DNA of 64,000 nucleotides from Cyanophora paradoxa. Its lineage: Eukaryota; Glaucocystophyceae; Cyanophorales; Cyanophoraceae. Every line of letters starts with the position of its first letter. The stretch's first letter is position 1. Positions 51,897 to 62,925 of the stretch are shown here, in pieces. Made by a program: the position numbers and the translations under genes. The DNA lies in assembly GCA_004431415.1 (NCBI GenBank), contig QPMI01000189.1, forward strand, positions 62,001 to 126,000. The letters run 5' to 3'. The notes below the pieces were generated by a model, which did not search any database, was not told where the DNA came from, and saw nothing but the letters and a program-made list of their open reading frames with translations.

Positions 51897-53074
51897 GCGC
51901 CCGGGTCCCCTGCTCCCGTTTGGAAGCACCAATTCATTCCCGGGTTCCTGCGGTGTCGTCCAGTGCCTGGGGAGATCTAGATGGACACATCCGGGGGAGC
52001 CCGTGTCGCATCCCCCTTCAGCCTTGCCCCGCGAGCCCCGTGCCCGTGGGGGACCACGGGGGGACAGTGGGGGTTCCTTTGGCTCCCAGCCACGTGCAGT
52101 CACGTGCGAGGCCTGCGGATCGCCCAACGACGCCCACATCCAGATCCGATGCGTATCACACTGTGACAGTCTTGCGAATTCCAATTCCATGCAGTTTGCG
52201 CACTGAGCAGTGAGCATGCATGTGGATCATGATTCAGGAATTATAAGGATACGTCGTGTACTAGTCGGTTCGGTACGTATACGTATACGGGTCGATTTGC
52301 GACTCTAGATGGCTCCGGGATCCTGGCAGCCTCTCCGCCGGACCGCCGCGGCCCTCGAGCTCCGCCGGGCCCGGGCCTCCGGAGGCTCCGGAGCCTGCAA
52401 TTGTGCAGGCCCGGCAAATTGGGGCGGCAATTCGATATTCATGGAATATGCCATATCGACATGCGTTTGAAGCTGGAGGGGCGCGGCGCCGGCAAGCGAA
52501 ACTGAAACGTTAAGCCGCGCTTTGCGCCTGTTCGATTCGTTGTGCTCGTACCCCTCAATTCATCCCCCCTGATCGAAGAGCGTGGGCGCCAGGTTCAAGC
52601 CTTGAAGAAAAAGGAAGGCGCCGCGGCGGCCAGGGTCAGGAGAAGCGACCAGCGCAGCGGCCAGGACCAGGAAGATCAGCACCGCGCACCAAGGTAACTG
52701 CCCCGCTGGTGCATCGTGTGGCGCTTCCCGACGAGTTCCGGCAGTTCTGGTTTGAATCCTCCATCCAATCTTGCGACTTTCTTCGCTCCCAACAATGCAG
52801 GTTGCCGGTGAGTGCGAGAGCTCCGCAATGGATCAGCGCGTCCGCGCGCGTTCGTTCCAGCGTTGGCCCGCCCCGTCTGTTTAAATGTGATGTATAACTT
52901 CTCTTGCATCGGATTTTGATCTTATACGCCGCGCCAAAATTCCCCGTGTCGCCTTGAGGATGCGGCCAAATGGACGCGCGCCTGGGGCTGGCTGACGCTC
53001 GTGAGCGATTGCAGGATCAATGCATGGTTTGGCGAGCAGCTTCAAGCCCCGCCCCGCCGCCCTGATCACCGAGG
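51897..53074. other. Intergenic, no gene seen
   Basis: It contains palindromic words (GTATACGTATAC near 52280, CCGGAGGCTCCGGAGCC near 52378) and a poorly supported frame near 52709-52897. Composition is lower in G+C than the genes. Confidence 0.4.
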
Positions 53075-54134
53075 ATGGCCGAGGATTCCGGACGGGCAAG
53101 TCGGCTTGGTGCAAAGTGCCAGGTCGTGGCCGTCGTCGATCGCGCGATGAAGGAGTCATCTGCGGCACTCGGGATCACACACTCCTGGAGATCGCCGACT
53201 CGAACAAGCAAGACGCGCCCGAGATCTGGCTCCTCAATTCATGCAAGAAGCTTCGCGGGGCAGAGAATGCCGCGCGGGGCGCGTCGGGGGTGAGTCTGCG
53301 TCCCGTTGACGCGCCGCGCGTGCCGGTTGGGAGTTCCTGACGGGATGACCGCAGGCGCGATCGCCTGACCCCGCCCGCGAGATCGCGGCGCGGTGCTTCA
53401 CGCCCGTCGCCTTCTCTCCGGCGCTGGCCTCGCCTGCGCGGGGCCTCCCGCCGCGGCCGCCCTCCTCGTCCGCCTCGCTCTGCGCCTCGGCGCACTCGAC
53501 CCCCGGGCGCTCCCCCGCGCGCCGATCCCGCCACGAGTCCACCCCGCCCTCCCCTCTCTTCGGGCACGCCTCCGACTGCAGCCCCTCGCGCCGCCCCTGC
53601 AGCCCGGCGTACCCCCCGCCCAGCAGCCCCCTCATGCGCCGGCCCTGCAGCCCGGCGCCGCGCCCGCCGTGCAGCCCGGCTCGGGGCGGGCGCTCGGGGC
53701 GGAGCGTGACGCCGCAGCGGCTCTTCGGCTCGACGGCCTTCGGGCTGCACGGGTTCCTCGCCTCGCTCGGCCACGTGCGCGCCCCAACCGCCCCCCCCCC
53801 CCCCCGCCTCACCCGCCCGCCCCCTCAGGACGACGACGAGCTGCTCGGCATCGACGGCCCCTCGGACGAGCGCCTCGCCACGCCGCCCTTCGACACCGGC
53901 CGCCGCTGGTCCGACCTCTCCCTCGCCCGCGAGGCCGGCCCCATGTTCTCCGTGCGCCCCCCGCCTTCCCCGCCCGGCCCCTCGGAGCGCCGCTGACGCG
54001 AACCGCAGCCGCCGGCGCTCGACGCCGACAGCGCCGCGAAGCTGCGCGGCGGCCTACAGCTGCACGCCCCCGTCGCCATCCGCCGTCCGCCGCCTTCTGC
54101 CCCGCCCCCCGCGACCTCGACCCTCAAGCATTGA
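53075..54134 (+). CDS. Ser/Pro-rich unknown protein
   Basis: The likely first exon (ATG 53075) reads MAEDSGRASRLGAKCQVV and is Ser/Arg-rich. An intron (GTGAGT, about 53289-53354) leads to a Ser/Pro/His-rich region (ARCFTPVAFSPALASPARG, RSRHESTPPSPLFGHASD). After LFGSTAFGLHGFLASLGH comes an intron, then DDDELLGIDGPSDERLATPP, FDTGRRWSDLSLAREAGP. A last intron (about 53953-54008) joins to PPALDADSAAKLRGGLQL and ends TSTLKH, TGA 54132-54134. The plan resembles disordered regulatory proteins with phosphosite-like S/T-P motifs. The start is uncertain; no family is recognised. Confidence 0.45.
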
Positions 54135-54900
54135 GCACGGCGAGACCCCGTATGAGATTTAGGCCATGACTCGTCTTTTTTGAATTCGTCTCGATCCTCT
54201 TTTTCAAGGAACTTCGCTCTTTTTAAAGGACCTCGCGTCCACCTCTTGTACAGCACAGGCGCCGCCAGTCAGTGCGAAGTCCAGTAGGCTTCGATATCAC
54301 TTTATATGCATAAGCTTCCCGACATTCAATCGGAGCTAGGTTTGTAGGTTTTTGCTTCCCGCTTACTTGTGTAGTTGATCACACAGCCGCTGAATTGCGG
54401 TTGAGCCTTGAGTCGTTCCCTGAGTGTATGCATGCTCGATCTATCTAGATCTGTACTTGCAATATGTATTCCGCATCTTGGTGTTAACGTTGGCGGATAA
54501 GGTAATCAAATTCGATCGCAAAGATCAAATCGAAGCTTAAGCCATCTACCCGGCGGGGTACGGCGTCGGAAAGGCGTGTGGCCGCTCGAACTTGATCCGG
54601 AGCTTGTCCTGCTTGAGCTGCACAGCGCGAAAGCCCCGAGCTAGCGAGGCTGCTTAGTGCGAGCTACGAGTTATCCGGTCGATGCCCGCACAACAGGGCA
54701 CAGCCAGGAGCGGGCGGCTCGCGCGAGCGCCAGCGAGGCGATTCAATTGCACATTCCAGTGCACCGATGATGTTCCGATCGTAGCCTGCCCTCCCCAGAC
54801 GCTACTGGAGGTTCGCTGTCCGAGCGCGCGCGCGGTGGGCTAGCGCGGTAGCTTTAGCTGGAGCCGTTAGCATCCGCGAAGAGCCCGAGAACGTCGCACG
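54135..54900. other. Intergenic, no gene seen
   Basis: A+T-richer spacer with CTTTTT runs near 54175 and 54215 and several 6-bp palindromes (ATCTAGAT, AAGCTT). It ends at the poorly defined start of the ABC1 kinase gene. Confidence 0.45.
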
Positions 54901-57523
54901 GGATGCGATCGTATGCGATCGGGATGCGTCGCACCAATCGACCCGTACGCAGATCGGCTGGCGCGCGCCACGGGAGGGGAGGTCGAGGCGCGGCTGGGGC
55001 CGGCGATCTGGCAGAGGGGGAGAGGCACAGGAAGCGGAGCGCGAAGGATGGCTGAGCTCCGCGCTGGGGGTGCTCGGGGAGGGCTGGGCGCGCTGGAGCC
55101 TGACGTGCGCGCTGGTCATCGGCGCCTTCTACCTGCTCGGCTGCACGCCCATCGGTCCGCCCCCGCACCCCGCGCCCCCTGCGCCGCCCCCGACGGCGCC
55201 CCGCCCCAGGGAAGCGCTTCTGGCGGACGGCGGACTTCTGGAAGCGGGCGCTCCCGGTCTTCTTCGCGTACAAGGCGCGCGCGCGCGCGCCGGGCGGGGC
55301 AGGGGGCGGGGGCGAGGGGCGGGGGGGCAGGGGACGCAGCGGCGGGTGCGGGAGATGGACGGGGAGAAGGCGAACGCGGAGTGGGAGGCGACGCACGAGC
55401 GCGGCTCGAAGGAGCTCTACCAGCTCTGCGTCGACGCCCGCGGCATGTTCATCAAGGCCCGCCCGCCCCGCCCCCCGCCCCGCCGGCGCGGCGCCCCGGG
55501 GCGAGGCGCGCGCAGGCGGCGCAGGTCTTCGGGGCGCGCACGGACATGCTGCCGCCGGCGTACACGACGAAGCTGCGGACGCTGTACGACCAGGTGCCCC
55601 CGCAGGAGCCGGCGACCATCCGGCGCGTCATCGAGCGCGAGCTCGGCAAGCCGCTCGAGGAGCTCTTCGAGTCGTTCGACCCCGAGCCCCTCGGCAGCGG
55701 TGCGCCCCGCCGGCCCCGCCCCGCCGGCGAGGCCCGGGCGAGGGCGGGGCGGGGCGGGCGGCAGCGTCGATCGCGCAGGTGCACAGCGCGGTGACGCGGG
55801 ACGGGGAGCGCGTGGCGGTGAAGGTCCAGCACGAGGGCGCCGAGGAGATCATGGCCCTCGGCCCGCCCCCGCCCGCCCCGCCCGCCCCGCACCGCCCCCT
55901 CACCGCCGCCCCCGCAGACCTGGGGAATCTGGAGCTGCTGGGGCGGCTCATCCAGCGCGAGGACCTCGTGCGCGGCCCGCCGGCCCCGCCCCGCGCCGCC
56001 GCGCCGGCCCCTCACCCCCGGCGGCGGCCCAGGGCTTCGACCTCGTCTCCGCGGTGCGGGAGCTCAAGGAGCAGCTGCCCCTCGAGTTCGACTTCCAGCG
56101 GCCCGCCCCTGCCCCCGCCCGCTGCCGCCCCCGCCCGCTCACTCGCGCCGGCGCAGGGAGGCCGAGATGATGTCCCGCATGCGCGAGAGCCTCGCGGTGC
56201 GCACGCCCGCCCACCCGGCCCGCCCCCTCCCTCGCTTCCCCGCCTCACGCCCGCGCCGCGCCCCCCGCAGAACCACCTGCCGGGTGCCTCCGCTGCGCGC
56301 CGCCCCCTCCCCGGGCGGCGTGGGGGGCTGAGGGCGGGGGTCAGGGATCGTGCTGCCGCGGCCGGTGGCGGCGGCGAAGCGCTGCCTGGTGATGTCCTTC
56401 CTCGACGGCACCCGCATCCTCGACGTCCGCCCGCCCCGCCCCCCGCGCCCCCGCCGCCCCGCCGCGCCCCGGCCGAGGGGGCGGGGGCAGGCGGCGCCGC
56501 ACATGGCGCCCGGGGCGGTGGGGAAGCACATGGAGGCGCTGTGCGCGCTGCTGGGGCACCAGCTCTTCATCGACGGCGTCTTTCACGCCGACCCGCACCC
56601 GGGAAACCTCCTCATCCTCCACGACGGCCGCCTCGGCCTCCTCGACTTCGGCCAGTGCAAGGAGCTCGCCCTGCCCCTGCGCCAGGCCTTCGCCCGCCAC
56701 GTCCTCGCCCTCGCCAACAACGCCCGTCGCCCCTCCCCTCCCCCCACCTCTCCCCGCTGAGGCGCGGCGGGGCGCAGGACGCGGGGGAGATCGTGACGAC
56801 GTTCCACGCCCTCGGCATCGAGACCGCCTACGACGGTGCCCCCCGCCACGCCGCCTGCTCCTCGCCGGCCGCCTGCGACCGGCTCCTCCCGCCGCAGACA
56901 TGCCCTTCCTCGTGCCGATCATCGCCCGCACGATGTTCGACACGGCGCCCATGCCCTGGGACGTGCGCCCGCCCCGGCCCCCGCCCCGCTCCGCCGGCCC
57001 GAGCCGTGGTGAGGGCGGCGGGGCAGGACGTGTCGCCCTTCTCGCCGAACAACGCGTCGAAGCGGAACCCGGTGAAGCACTTTCCCCCGGAGCTCTTCAT
57101 GGTGCTGCGTGCCAACCAGATCATGCGCGGCCTCTTCCACTCCCTCAACGTCGACGTCTCCGTCGTCAAGATCTGGGCCAAGTACGCCAAGAAGGTGCCC
57201 GGGGGGGCGCGGGGCGGGGGAGGGGGCGTAGCTGCGCTGAGCCGGGCGTCGCGCCCGCGCAGCTGCTCTTCCCCGATGCCGGGAGCATCGGGGCGTCGCT
57301 GCGGAGCCTCTTCTCCTCCTTCATGCGCTCGCCCGCGAAGAGCGAGTCAGGGCCGGGGACGCCCGACCCCGAGCCCGTCTCCCTCGGCTCCCCGCAGCTC
57401 GCGGCGGCCGCCTCGCCGGGGCCCGACGCCCCCTCCCCCAAGGACACGCCCCTCGAGCCCGCCCCCCCGCGCTCCCCCGCCCCGGGCTCCCCCGCCGCCG
57501 TCCACCGCTACAGCCTCAAATGA
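54901..57523 (+). CDS. ABC1/ADCK (UbiB-type) atypical kinase of an organelle membrane
   Basis: A basic N-terminal region and one hydrophobic helix ([16 protein letters not shown]) precede a linker ([14 protein letters not shown]). The ABC1 core follows: [15 protein letters not shown] joined to [16 protein letters not shown] (the KxGQ position), [20 protein letters not shown] and [18 protein letters not shown]. Next are [18 protein letters not shown] (the ATP-site Lys), then [16 protein letters not shown]. The catalytic loop is [13 protein letters not shown] and the DFG-like motif is [18 protein letters not shown]. Later exons show [20 protein letters not shown] and a Ser/Pro tail ending VHRYSLK, TGA 57521-57523. 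The family supports coenzyme Q or plastoquinone/tocopherol lipid metabolism in mitochondria and plastids. The KxGQ glycine appears as Ala (KAAQ). Several introns use GC donors. The 5' end is uncertain. Confidence 0.88.
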
Positions 57524-58439
57524 GCGGCCGCCCCGCCGCCGCACCGCGCCGCTTCGATTTTGGCAGGGGCCCGGCCCCTGCGTCCCTGCGGTTTTTATCC
57601 GTGTTACAAGTTAGTCACTGAGTCATCAAGGTTATAATTAGCGGGGGGTTAGTTGTAGTCTGTGGGGTGTCGAGGTGTGGCGCGCTTTCATGGCTTGGAC
57701 GCCGTGACGCCTGTTGAATCACGATCATCGGATATTGAGGCCTTTCAATCATTGAATTTCGCGATCCTATGATCGCTATCGTCGGGATCAACTTGGCAAC
57801 GGATCTGACACTGTGTGACAGGGGCTCAGCGGCTGGGATTTTGATTTAGCCTGCGCAGCTGCTATTTTCAAATCTAGATCTAAAGTCGACGTCGACGTCT
57901 CAGATCTTATCCTTGAACTTCAAGCTTCGGATCGACTTACTACTAAGTTACTGATCATGCCATGATGTGTTTAAAATCGCGACTCACGATCATGATCAGT
58001 GAAACAGTGTGCACGTACTTGTATTTCAAGTTTTCTTATCCTAGCACTACGTCTACTGGAACTCAACGACTAGCTACAGCGCTAGCCTAGTAGCGCTCTT
58101 CAAGCGCTTGAAATGCGAAACCGCGAGCGGTAGTCGCTACGCTAGCGCTAGCGTTATCTACAGCTAATTATAACCGAGCGACCGACTCGGCGAGCCTTGC
58201 AATGAAGGCCTCGCGATCCGATGATCGAAATAAAAGCGGTGACATGCATATGCATGATCATGAACATGCATATGCCAGCTGGTATGAACGGAGCTGTCAT
58301 AGTATATAGCTGCCACCGTGCGTGGAAGGCCGGACCCCACTGTCGGAGCTAGCCGACTAGCTATATATAGGCGATCCGGCGATGTGCATGGAGGCAGGGC
58401 GGGGAGGGTCGGAGGGGATAACGGGAGGGAGGATGACGA
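57524..58439. other. Intergenic, palindrome-rich, no gene seen
   Basis: A+T-richer DNA between convergent genes. There are many self-complementary words (TCTAGATCTA, GTCGACGTCGAC, GCTAGCGCTAGCG near 58141, GCATATGCATGATCATG near 58247) and TATATATA near 58364. It probably includes the 3' UTRs of the ABC1 and WrbA genes. Confidence 0.5.
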
Positions 58440-59776
58440 TCACTGGGAGAAGCCCTTGCCGGCGTCGATGAGCTTCTCGTCGGGCTTGAGCTTGAGAGCG
58501 ATGCCGGCGACGTGCCGCCCCTGGAAGCGCGCCGCGTCGAGCTCCACCGCCGACGGCATCCGCTCCCCGCTCGCCCCCGCGACTGACGCCGCCGTCAGGG
58601 GCGAGCTCGAGCTGCAGGCGCGGGCGGGGGGCTCTAGCGGGGGGCCGCACTGGTGGAGGCGCCGTAGGGGGAGCCGCCCTTGACCTCCTCGACGCCCATC
58701 TGTCCCTGGAAGGCGTAGGGGAGGCCGACGAAGGCGAGGCCGTGGTGAAGGAAGAAGGGCATGACGTTGAGGATGGTGCTCTCCTGGCCCCCGTGCTGCG
58801 TCCCGCTCGACGTGATCACGCTCGCCACCTGCGAGACGTCAGAGCCGGCACGCGGCACGCCACGCGGAGGGCACTCGGCGGCCGCTACAGCTGTCTAGAT
58901 CTAGGTCTCGAGGCCGCGGGGCGGACCTTGCCGACGAGCTTGCCCTGCGCCCAGAGGGCCCCCGTGGCGTCCAGGAAGGACTGGATCTGCGAGGGCTGGC
59001 CCCCGAAGCGCGTCGGGCACCCCAGGATGATCGCCTGCGAGCCCGCGCGTCGGTGAGCTCGAGCGCGCTTAGAGTTCACAGGGGAGGAGGCGCACGTCAT
59101 AGCTAACGAGCTCCGCGGGGTCCGCCACGGGGATGGACGCCTGCGGAGCACGAGGCGCGGCCGGTGTCGGCGGCGAGCGGGCGGCAAGCAACCTTAATAA
59201 TCGTGGTTATACGTGCACGCGCGCGCACCTGCTTCGTCTGGGCCTCGAGGGCTCCCATCTTCTCGAGAACCTGCCGCCGGCCGTCAGACCAAGACGTCGA
59301 CAAGCACTCGCCAGGGCCCCAAGCGGGCCGCACCTCGCGCGGCAGGGTCTCGGGGACGCGCTTCAGTGAGACGAGCGCGCCGGCGCTCTTCGCGCCTTCC
59401 GCAGCCGCCTCACACATGGCCTTCATGTGCCCGTACGTGGAGTAGTACAGCACAAGAACCTGCGGCGCGCAGAACGTAAGAACAAAGAACAAGAATAAGT
59501 AAATAACAAAGAACAAGTAAAGAACATCTAGCTCAAGCCTTGCGACTAAGTGGGGCGCGCCGCGCGCGGCTCGCACGTGCACGTGCAAGGCCTAGGCTCG
59601 CGACGCACCTTCGCGACCTTCGGCGCTGCCGCCGGCGCAGCGGCCTGCCAGGCTGGCGGCGGAGGAGCCGGAGCAGCGGCTGCGTAGGTTGACGCGGCGG
59701 GAGGCTGCGGCGGCTGTGCGGGGTCCTGCCGCGCCGCTCTCTTCGCGCTCTTCTTGGCGCAAGGTCCGATGCCCAT
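58440..59776 (-). CDS. WrbA-type NAD(P)H:quinone oxidoreductase (flavodoxin fold)
   Basis: ATG 59776 ([16 protein letters not shown]) begins a Pro/Ala-rich N-terminal extension. An intron joins it to [17 protein letters not shown], the FMN-phosphate loop of the flavodoxin fold, then [20 protein letters not shown]. After introns come [34 protein letters not shown] (the WrbA 'GTPTRFG.m' block), [15 protein letters not shown], then [20 protein letters not shown]. The C-terminal exons read [29 protein letters not shown] and [19 protein letters not shown], with TGA at 58440-58442. WrbA enzymes reduce quinones with two electrons and protect against redox stress. The N-terminal extension is longer than in bacteria and may be a linker or anchor. 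Confidence 0.9.
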
Positions 59777-60171
59777 TTCTTCGAAGCTTTCAGATTTCTC
59801 GCGCGTTTGCGTTTGCAGTGCGGGGCTGGAGGCGATGCTTTCACGCTGGCGCTGCTAGACGACTTTTACGGCCACCGAGCCGCACCGCGACGTACGTCGA
59901 TGAGCTTCTAACGTCGGTTGCGTGATAGTTTTTTTCGCTACTCGAAAAAACAGGGTGGGTACACGTTGAATTTCGTTTCAAGTTCCCGATCAATAATTAA
60001 TTATGACGTAAACCACTAGCTAGCGCTAGCGGCAGCGCCGGCAGCCTAGCGCTCGCGATCAGCGCGCCATCTGCAGCTGCAGCTCGCTGGGGCGCGCAGC
60101 CTGGCTCCGGGATCCGGCGCCAACTGCATGACCAGCCGTGCAACGGCGCACACGACGTGCACGAGCTAGGC
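59777..60171. other. Intergenic, no gene seen
   Basis: Contains AATAATTAATTA (59991-60002), CTAGCTAGCGCTAGCG near 60018, CTGCAGCTGCAG near 60071 and other palindromic words. It is the upstream flank of the WrbA gene. Confidence 0.45.
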
Positions 60172-61074
60172 CTAGGTGCCGACGGGGAGGGGTGCTCTAG
60201 AAAAAGTTCGGGGGGAGGGGCGTTCTTCGGCCCCCCCCGGCCGCGGGGCAGTGCCAGCGGCCGCGCCCGCGGCCGAGGGTGGATCTGTAGCTATAGCCCG
60301 GGGAGGCTGGCGCCGACCGGCCACATGCACACGTGCACCGCCCGGGGCAGCGACGTCGAGCTCGGGGACATCGAGGTCCACGACTCGATCCGGATGCTGT
60401 AACGGCGCCGGCGGCTGCAGAGGGCTGGCGCCGGCGCGGCGCCAGCCGGAGCCCTCCCCGAGGAGCCGCTCCATGGCGGCGGCCGCGCGACGCCCCGCGC
60501 CGTTGCCGCGCAGCTCCACCGACACCAGCGCCCCGCTCGCCTGCCGCCGCGCTCAGGCGAGGGCGCCGGGCGGGCCACGGCCCTGGCAAAGACCAAGCAT
60601 GCGCAGACCCTCAGAGAGGAGAGCACATCTTACACTCCGTCGTCCTCGAGCTGGTTCCCACTGCGCGGGCACGTGCACGGGGTCAGGCGGGCGGGAGGGG
60701 TCGAGGCGTGGGGCGGGGGCGGGGCGGGGGCGCCTGAGATCGAGGGCGGTAAGGCGGGGGTTGGCGGCGAGGGGCGCGGCGGCGAGGCGGGCGAAGGGCC
60801 GGCGGAGGCCGCAGGCGCGCAGGCGGAGGCAGGCGAGGGCGGAGGGGCCGGCGAGGAGCCCCGCGAGGGCGCCCCCCGCCTCGTCCTCCCGAAGCCGTTC
60901 ACGGAGAGGTCCAGCTCCCGCAGCGCCCCGCCCCCCGCGCCCCGCACGAAGGCCAGCAGCGGGCCCAGCGCCGGCCCCCGCAGCCCGCAGCGCGCCAGCG
61001 AGAGGCACAGCAGCGGCGCCGCGCCCGCCCGCGCACGCGCCGGGGAGCCCAGCGCCTCCAGCAGGAGCCCGAGC
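60172..61074 (-). CDS. Leucine-rich-repeat protein, 5' part missing beside the A+T-rich insertion
   Basis: The most 5' visible exon begins at 61074 just after an intron 3' end (CCCTCACGCCCGCGCAG). It reads LGLLLEALGSPARARAG, LLCLSLARCGLRGPALGPLL, then LRELDLSVNGFG. The next parts read LAGLLAGPSALACLRLRACG, ANPRLTALDL and GNQLEDDGV, then a final repeat reading LVSVELRGNG. These 'L..L.L..N.L' units are RI-like/CARMIL-like LRRs. The tail (DRVVDLDVPELDVAAPGG) and the stop (60172-60174 in one frame; 60291 in another) are uncertain. All exons upstream of 61074 are absent, because the composition changes 20-25 bp beyond the splice acceptor. Confidence 0.6.
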
Positions 61075-61097
61075 CTGCGCGGGCGTGAGGGTACGGG

Positions 61098-61168
61098 ACA
61101 CATATAAAAACAAATATTATTATCCCTCGCGTTCCGCTCAGGATAATAATATTTGTTTTTATATGTGT
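61098..61168. repeat. Perfect 28-bp inverted repeat with 15-nt loop at the host/insert junction
   Basis: The left arm 61098-61125 and the right arm 61141-61168 are exact reverse complements. The loop (61126-61140) is CTCGCGTTCCGCTCA, more G+C-rich than the arms. It could be an element terminus, a remnant of head-to-head ends, or a replication hairpin. Confidence 0.9.
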
Positions 61169-61424
61169 GTTACTATAAGTTATATAAAGATATTAGCATT
61201 TTTATCATAGTGTATATCGATATGTGATATGTATTCTATCGGTAGTTCGTAAATGAATCAATAAAAATAATATAAGTATCGTGGAATCTTTGTAAACTAT
61301 GTATATATAATATGTAATCGCGATATAGCCGATATGTGTTTACGATGCGCGATGTGTATCTAAAACAACTACAATGTGCTGCTTGGGACGCGCCTCATAT
61401 AGTCATGTGTATCACCTACGTAGC

Positions 61425-61656
61425 TTCGATAGGGTGGGGCGGGTGGGGTGAGGTGGGGCATTTTTTTGAATTCCCTAAAATGTTTCACTCCCAAAAATTC
61501 TTGGTCAAAAAAGACCCCACCCAACCCCACTTACCCCACCCTGTATTATTCTCTTTATCTATGATTGATTTCAATGTAATTTAAATATAAATATGTATGA
61601 TTGAGTATGTTAAATTAATACTGGGTGGGGTGTGAGGGTGGGGTGTGAGTGGTATC
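61425..61656 (+). repeat. Hairpin repeat, copy 1
   Basis: Starts TTCGATAGGGTGGGG. A G-rich arm (about 61431-61459) is followed by an A/T spacer with TTCTTGGTCAAAAAAG and a C-rich complementary arm (about 61513-61543). Then come ATGATTGATTTCAATGT and a closing GGGTGGGGTGTGAGGGTGGG. The arms can pair into a G/C stem. Confidence 0.85.
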
Positions 61657-61744
61657 GGTATGGTAGTCCAATCTAAGATGGCACACATAAAATCATGATG
61701 TGTTATTTTTACTTCCGGTTTGATACTTATCGGACTTCGATAAC

Positions 61745-61978
61745 TTCGATAGGGTGGGGCGGGTGGGGTGAGGTTGGGCATTTTTTTGAATTCCCTAAAA
61801 TAATTCCCCCTCAAAAATTCTTGGTCAAAAAAGACCCCACCCAACCCCACTTACCCCACCCTGTATCTTTTATTATATTTATGATTGATTTCAATGTTAT
61901 TAATGTATAAAGTATAGAGATTATGTATGTTAAATTAATACCGGGTGGGGTGTGAGGGTGGGGTGTGAAAGTGGTATC
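61745..61978 (+). repeat. Hairpin repeat, copy 2
   Basis: Same plan and nearly the same sequence as copy 1, including the closing GGGTGGGGTGTGAGGGTGGG. It ends in GTGGTATC, as does the flank of copy 1. Confidence 0.85.
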
Positions 61979-62214
61979 AGCCAACCATTTAATAATTACG
62001 ATATTGAACCGACGTGATACCGACGAGATATGATATATTCAGATCGTATTAGAACGGCGCGATCACTAAGAAAAACAAGTATCATGTGCTGTATATTTCG
62101 CGATCCCTGAATCGCGAATCGATAGGGTGGGGTGAGAAAGTGGGGCACCACCCTCACTGTATACACTGTGATATGATCGCAATCCCGATGTAGCCTACTA
62201 TGATATCGTGCGGA

Positions 62215-62447
62215 CTTCGATAGGGTGGGGTAAGTGGGGTGAGGTGGGGCATTTTTTTGAATCCCTTCAATTTTTGGGGGGTCAAATATTTTTGGGCAAA
62301 AAAGACCCCACCCAACCCCACCCTCCCCACCCTGTATTACTTATCGATACACCTCACTTATTTCAATGTATAAACTTTATTAAATTAGATAGTAAATATG
62401 TATAGAAATAACGAGATTGTAGTATAGGGTGGGGTGTAGGGTGGGGG
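62215..62447 (+). repeat. Hairpin repeat, copy 3 (more divergent)
   Basis: Starts TTCGATAGGGTGGGG, with the same paired G-rich and C-rich arms. The spacer differs (TTTTTGGGGGGTC) and the end is shortened to GGGTGGGGTGTAGGGTGGGG. A partial fourth G-rich start lies at about 62120-62160. Confidence 0.8.
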
Positions 62448-62624
62448 CAAAATGCAAACTGAATCAGTGCGATATAATTTAGTGAACACAAAGTGGATAT
62501 GAAGTGGATACGAAGTGGATACGAAGGGGATAAGTGCGCCCCGCCCACTATGCAAGATACATGCCTTTCTTATGCATGATCTATGAAAAATAACAATAAA
62601 CCCCTCTCTCATTCTTCGAATTCT

Positions 62625-62888
62625 TTACATAGAAGCACTCACAGTAATTTCGCTTGCCTTTCGAACAGTCCCCCGATTAAATGCTTGCTCTACAATCGCT
62701 TCCTTTGTGAGTGGAATCGGAATTCCAGCAGAAATACACGATTTAACTTCTTTGTCCACAATCTCATCAATCGCAATTCTCGCCCTATTATGAGCAGCAT
62801 TATCGATCCAATCCTGAACAGAGTAGGCACAGTATTCCATTCCCAGTTTTTCAGTATCAGTTAGAACCACTTGATAGATGTTCGACAT
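62625..62888 (-). CDS. Small virus/phage-like protein downstream of a fibre gene
   Basis: An 87-codon intronless frame, ATG 62886-62888, starts MSNIYQVVLTDTEKLGMEY. It continues DWIDNAAHNRARIAIDEIVD and ISAGIPIPLTKEAIVEQAF. The pattern 'W..N...NRARIA.DEIV......C...G..IP..KE.IV..AF' is one I know from short phage and algal-virus proteins next to tail-fibre genes. Their function is unknown; a structural or chaperone role is only a guess. It lies 37 bp downstream of the fibre gene on the same strand, so it is probably co-expressed with it. Confidence 0.6.
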   Translation of the reverse strand: MSNIYQVVLTDTEKLGMEYCAYSVQDWIDNAAHNRARIAIDEIVDKEVKSCISAGIPIPLTKEAIVEQAFNRGTVRKASEITVSASM

Positions 62889-62925
62889 TTCTAATCTTAC
62901 TATTTATGAAGAAAATAATCAATTG

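Noticed and set aside
52709-52897. Small plus-strand gene (62 codons)
   Set aside because: It has some protein-like character (DEFRQFWFESSIQ) but no splice or homology support. It is too weak to list as a gene.
61336-61910. Short ORFs inside the hairpin repeats
   Set aside because: The same frame recurs in copies 1 and 2 because the repeat is duplicated. The residues mirror the GGGTGGGG words, not a protein.
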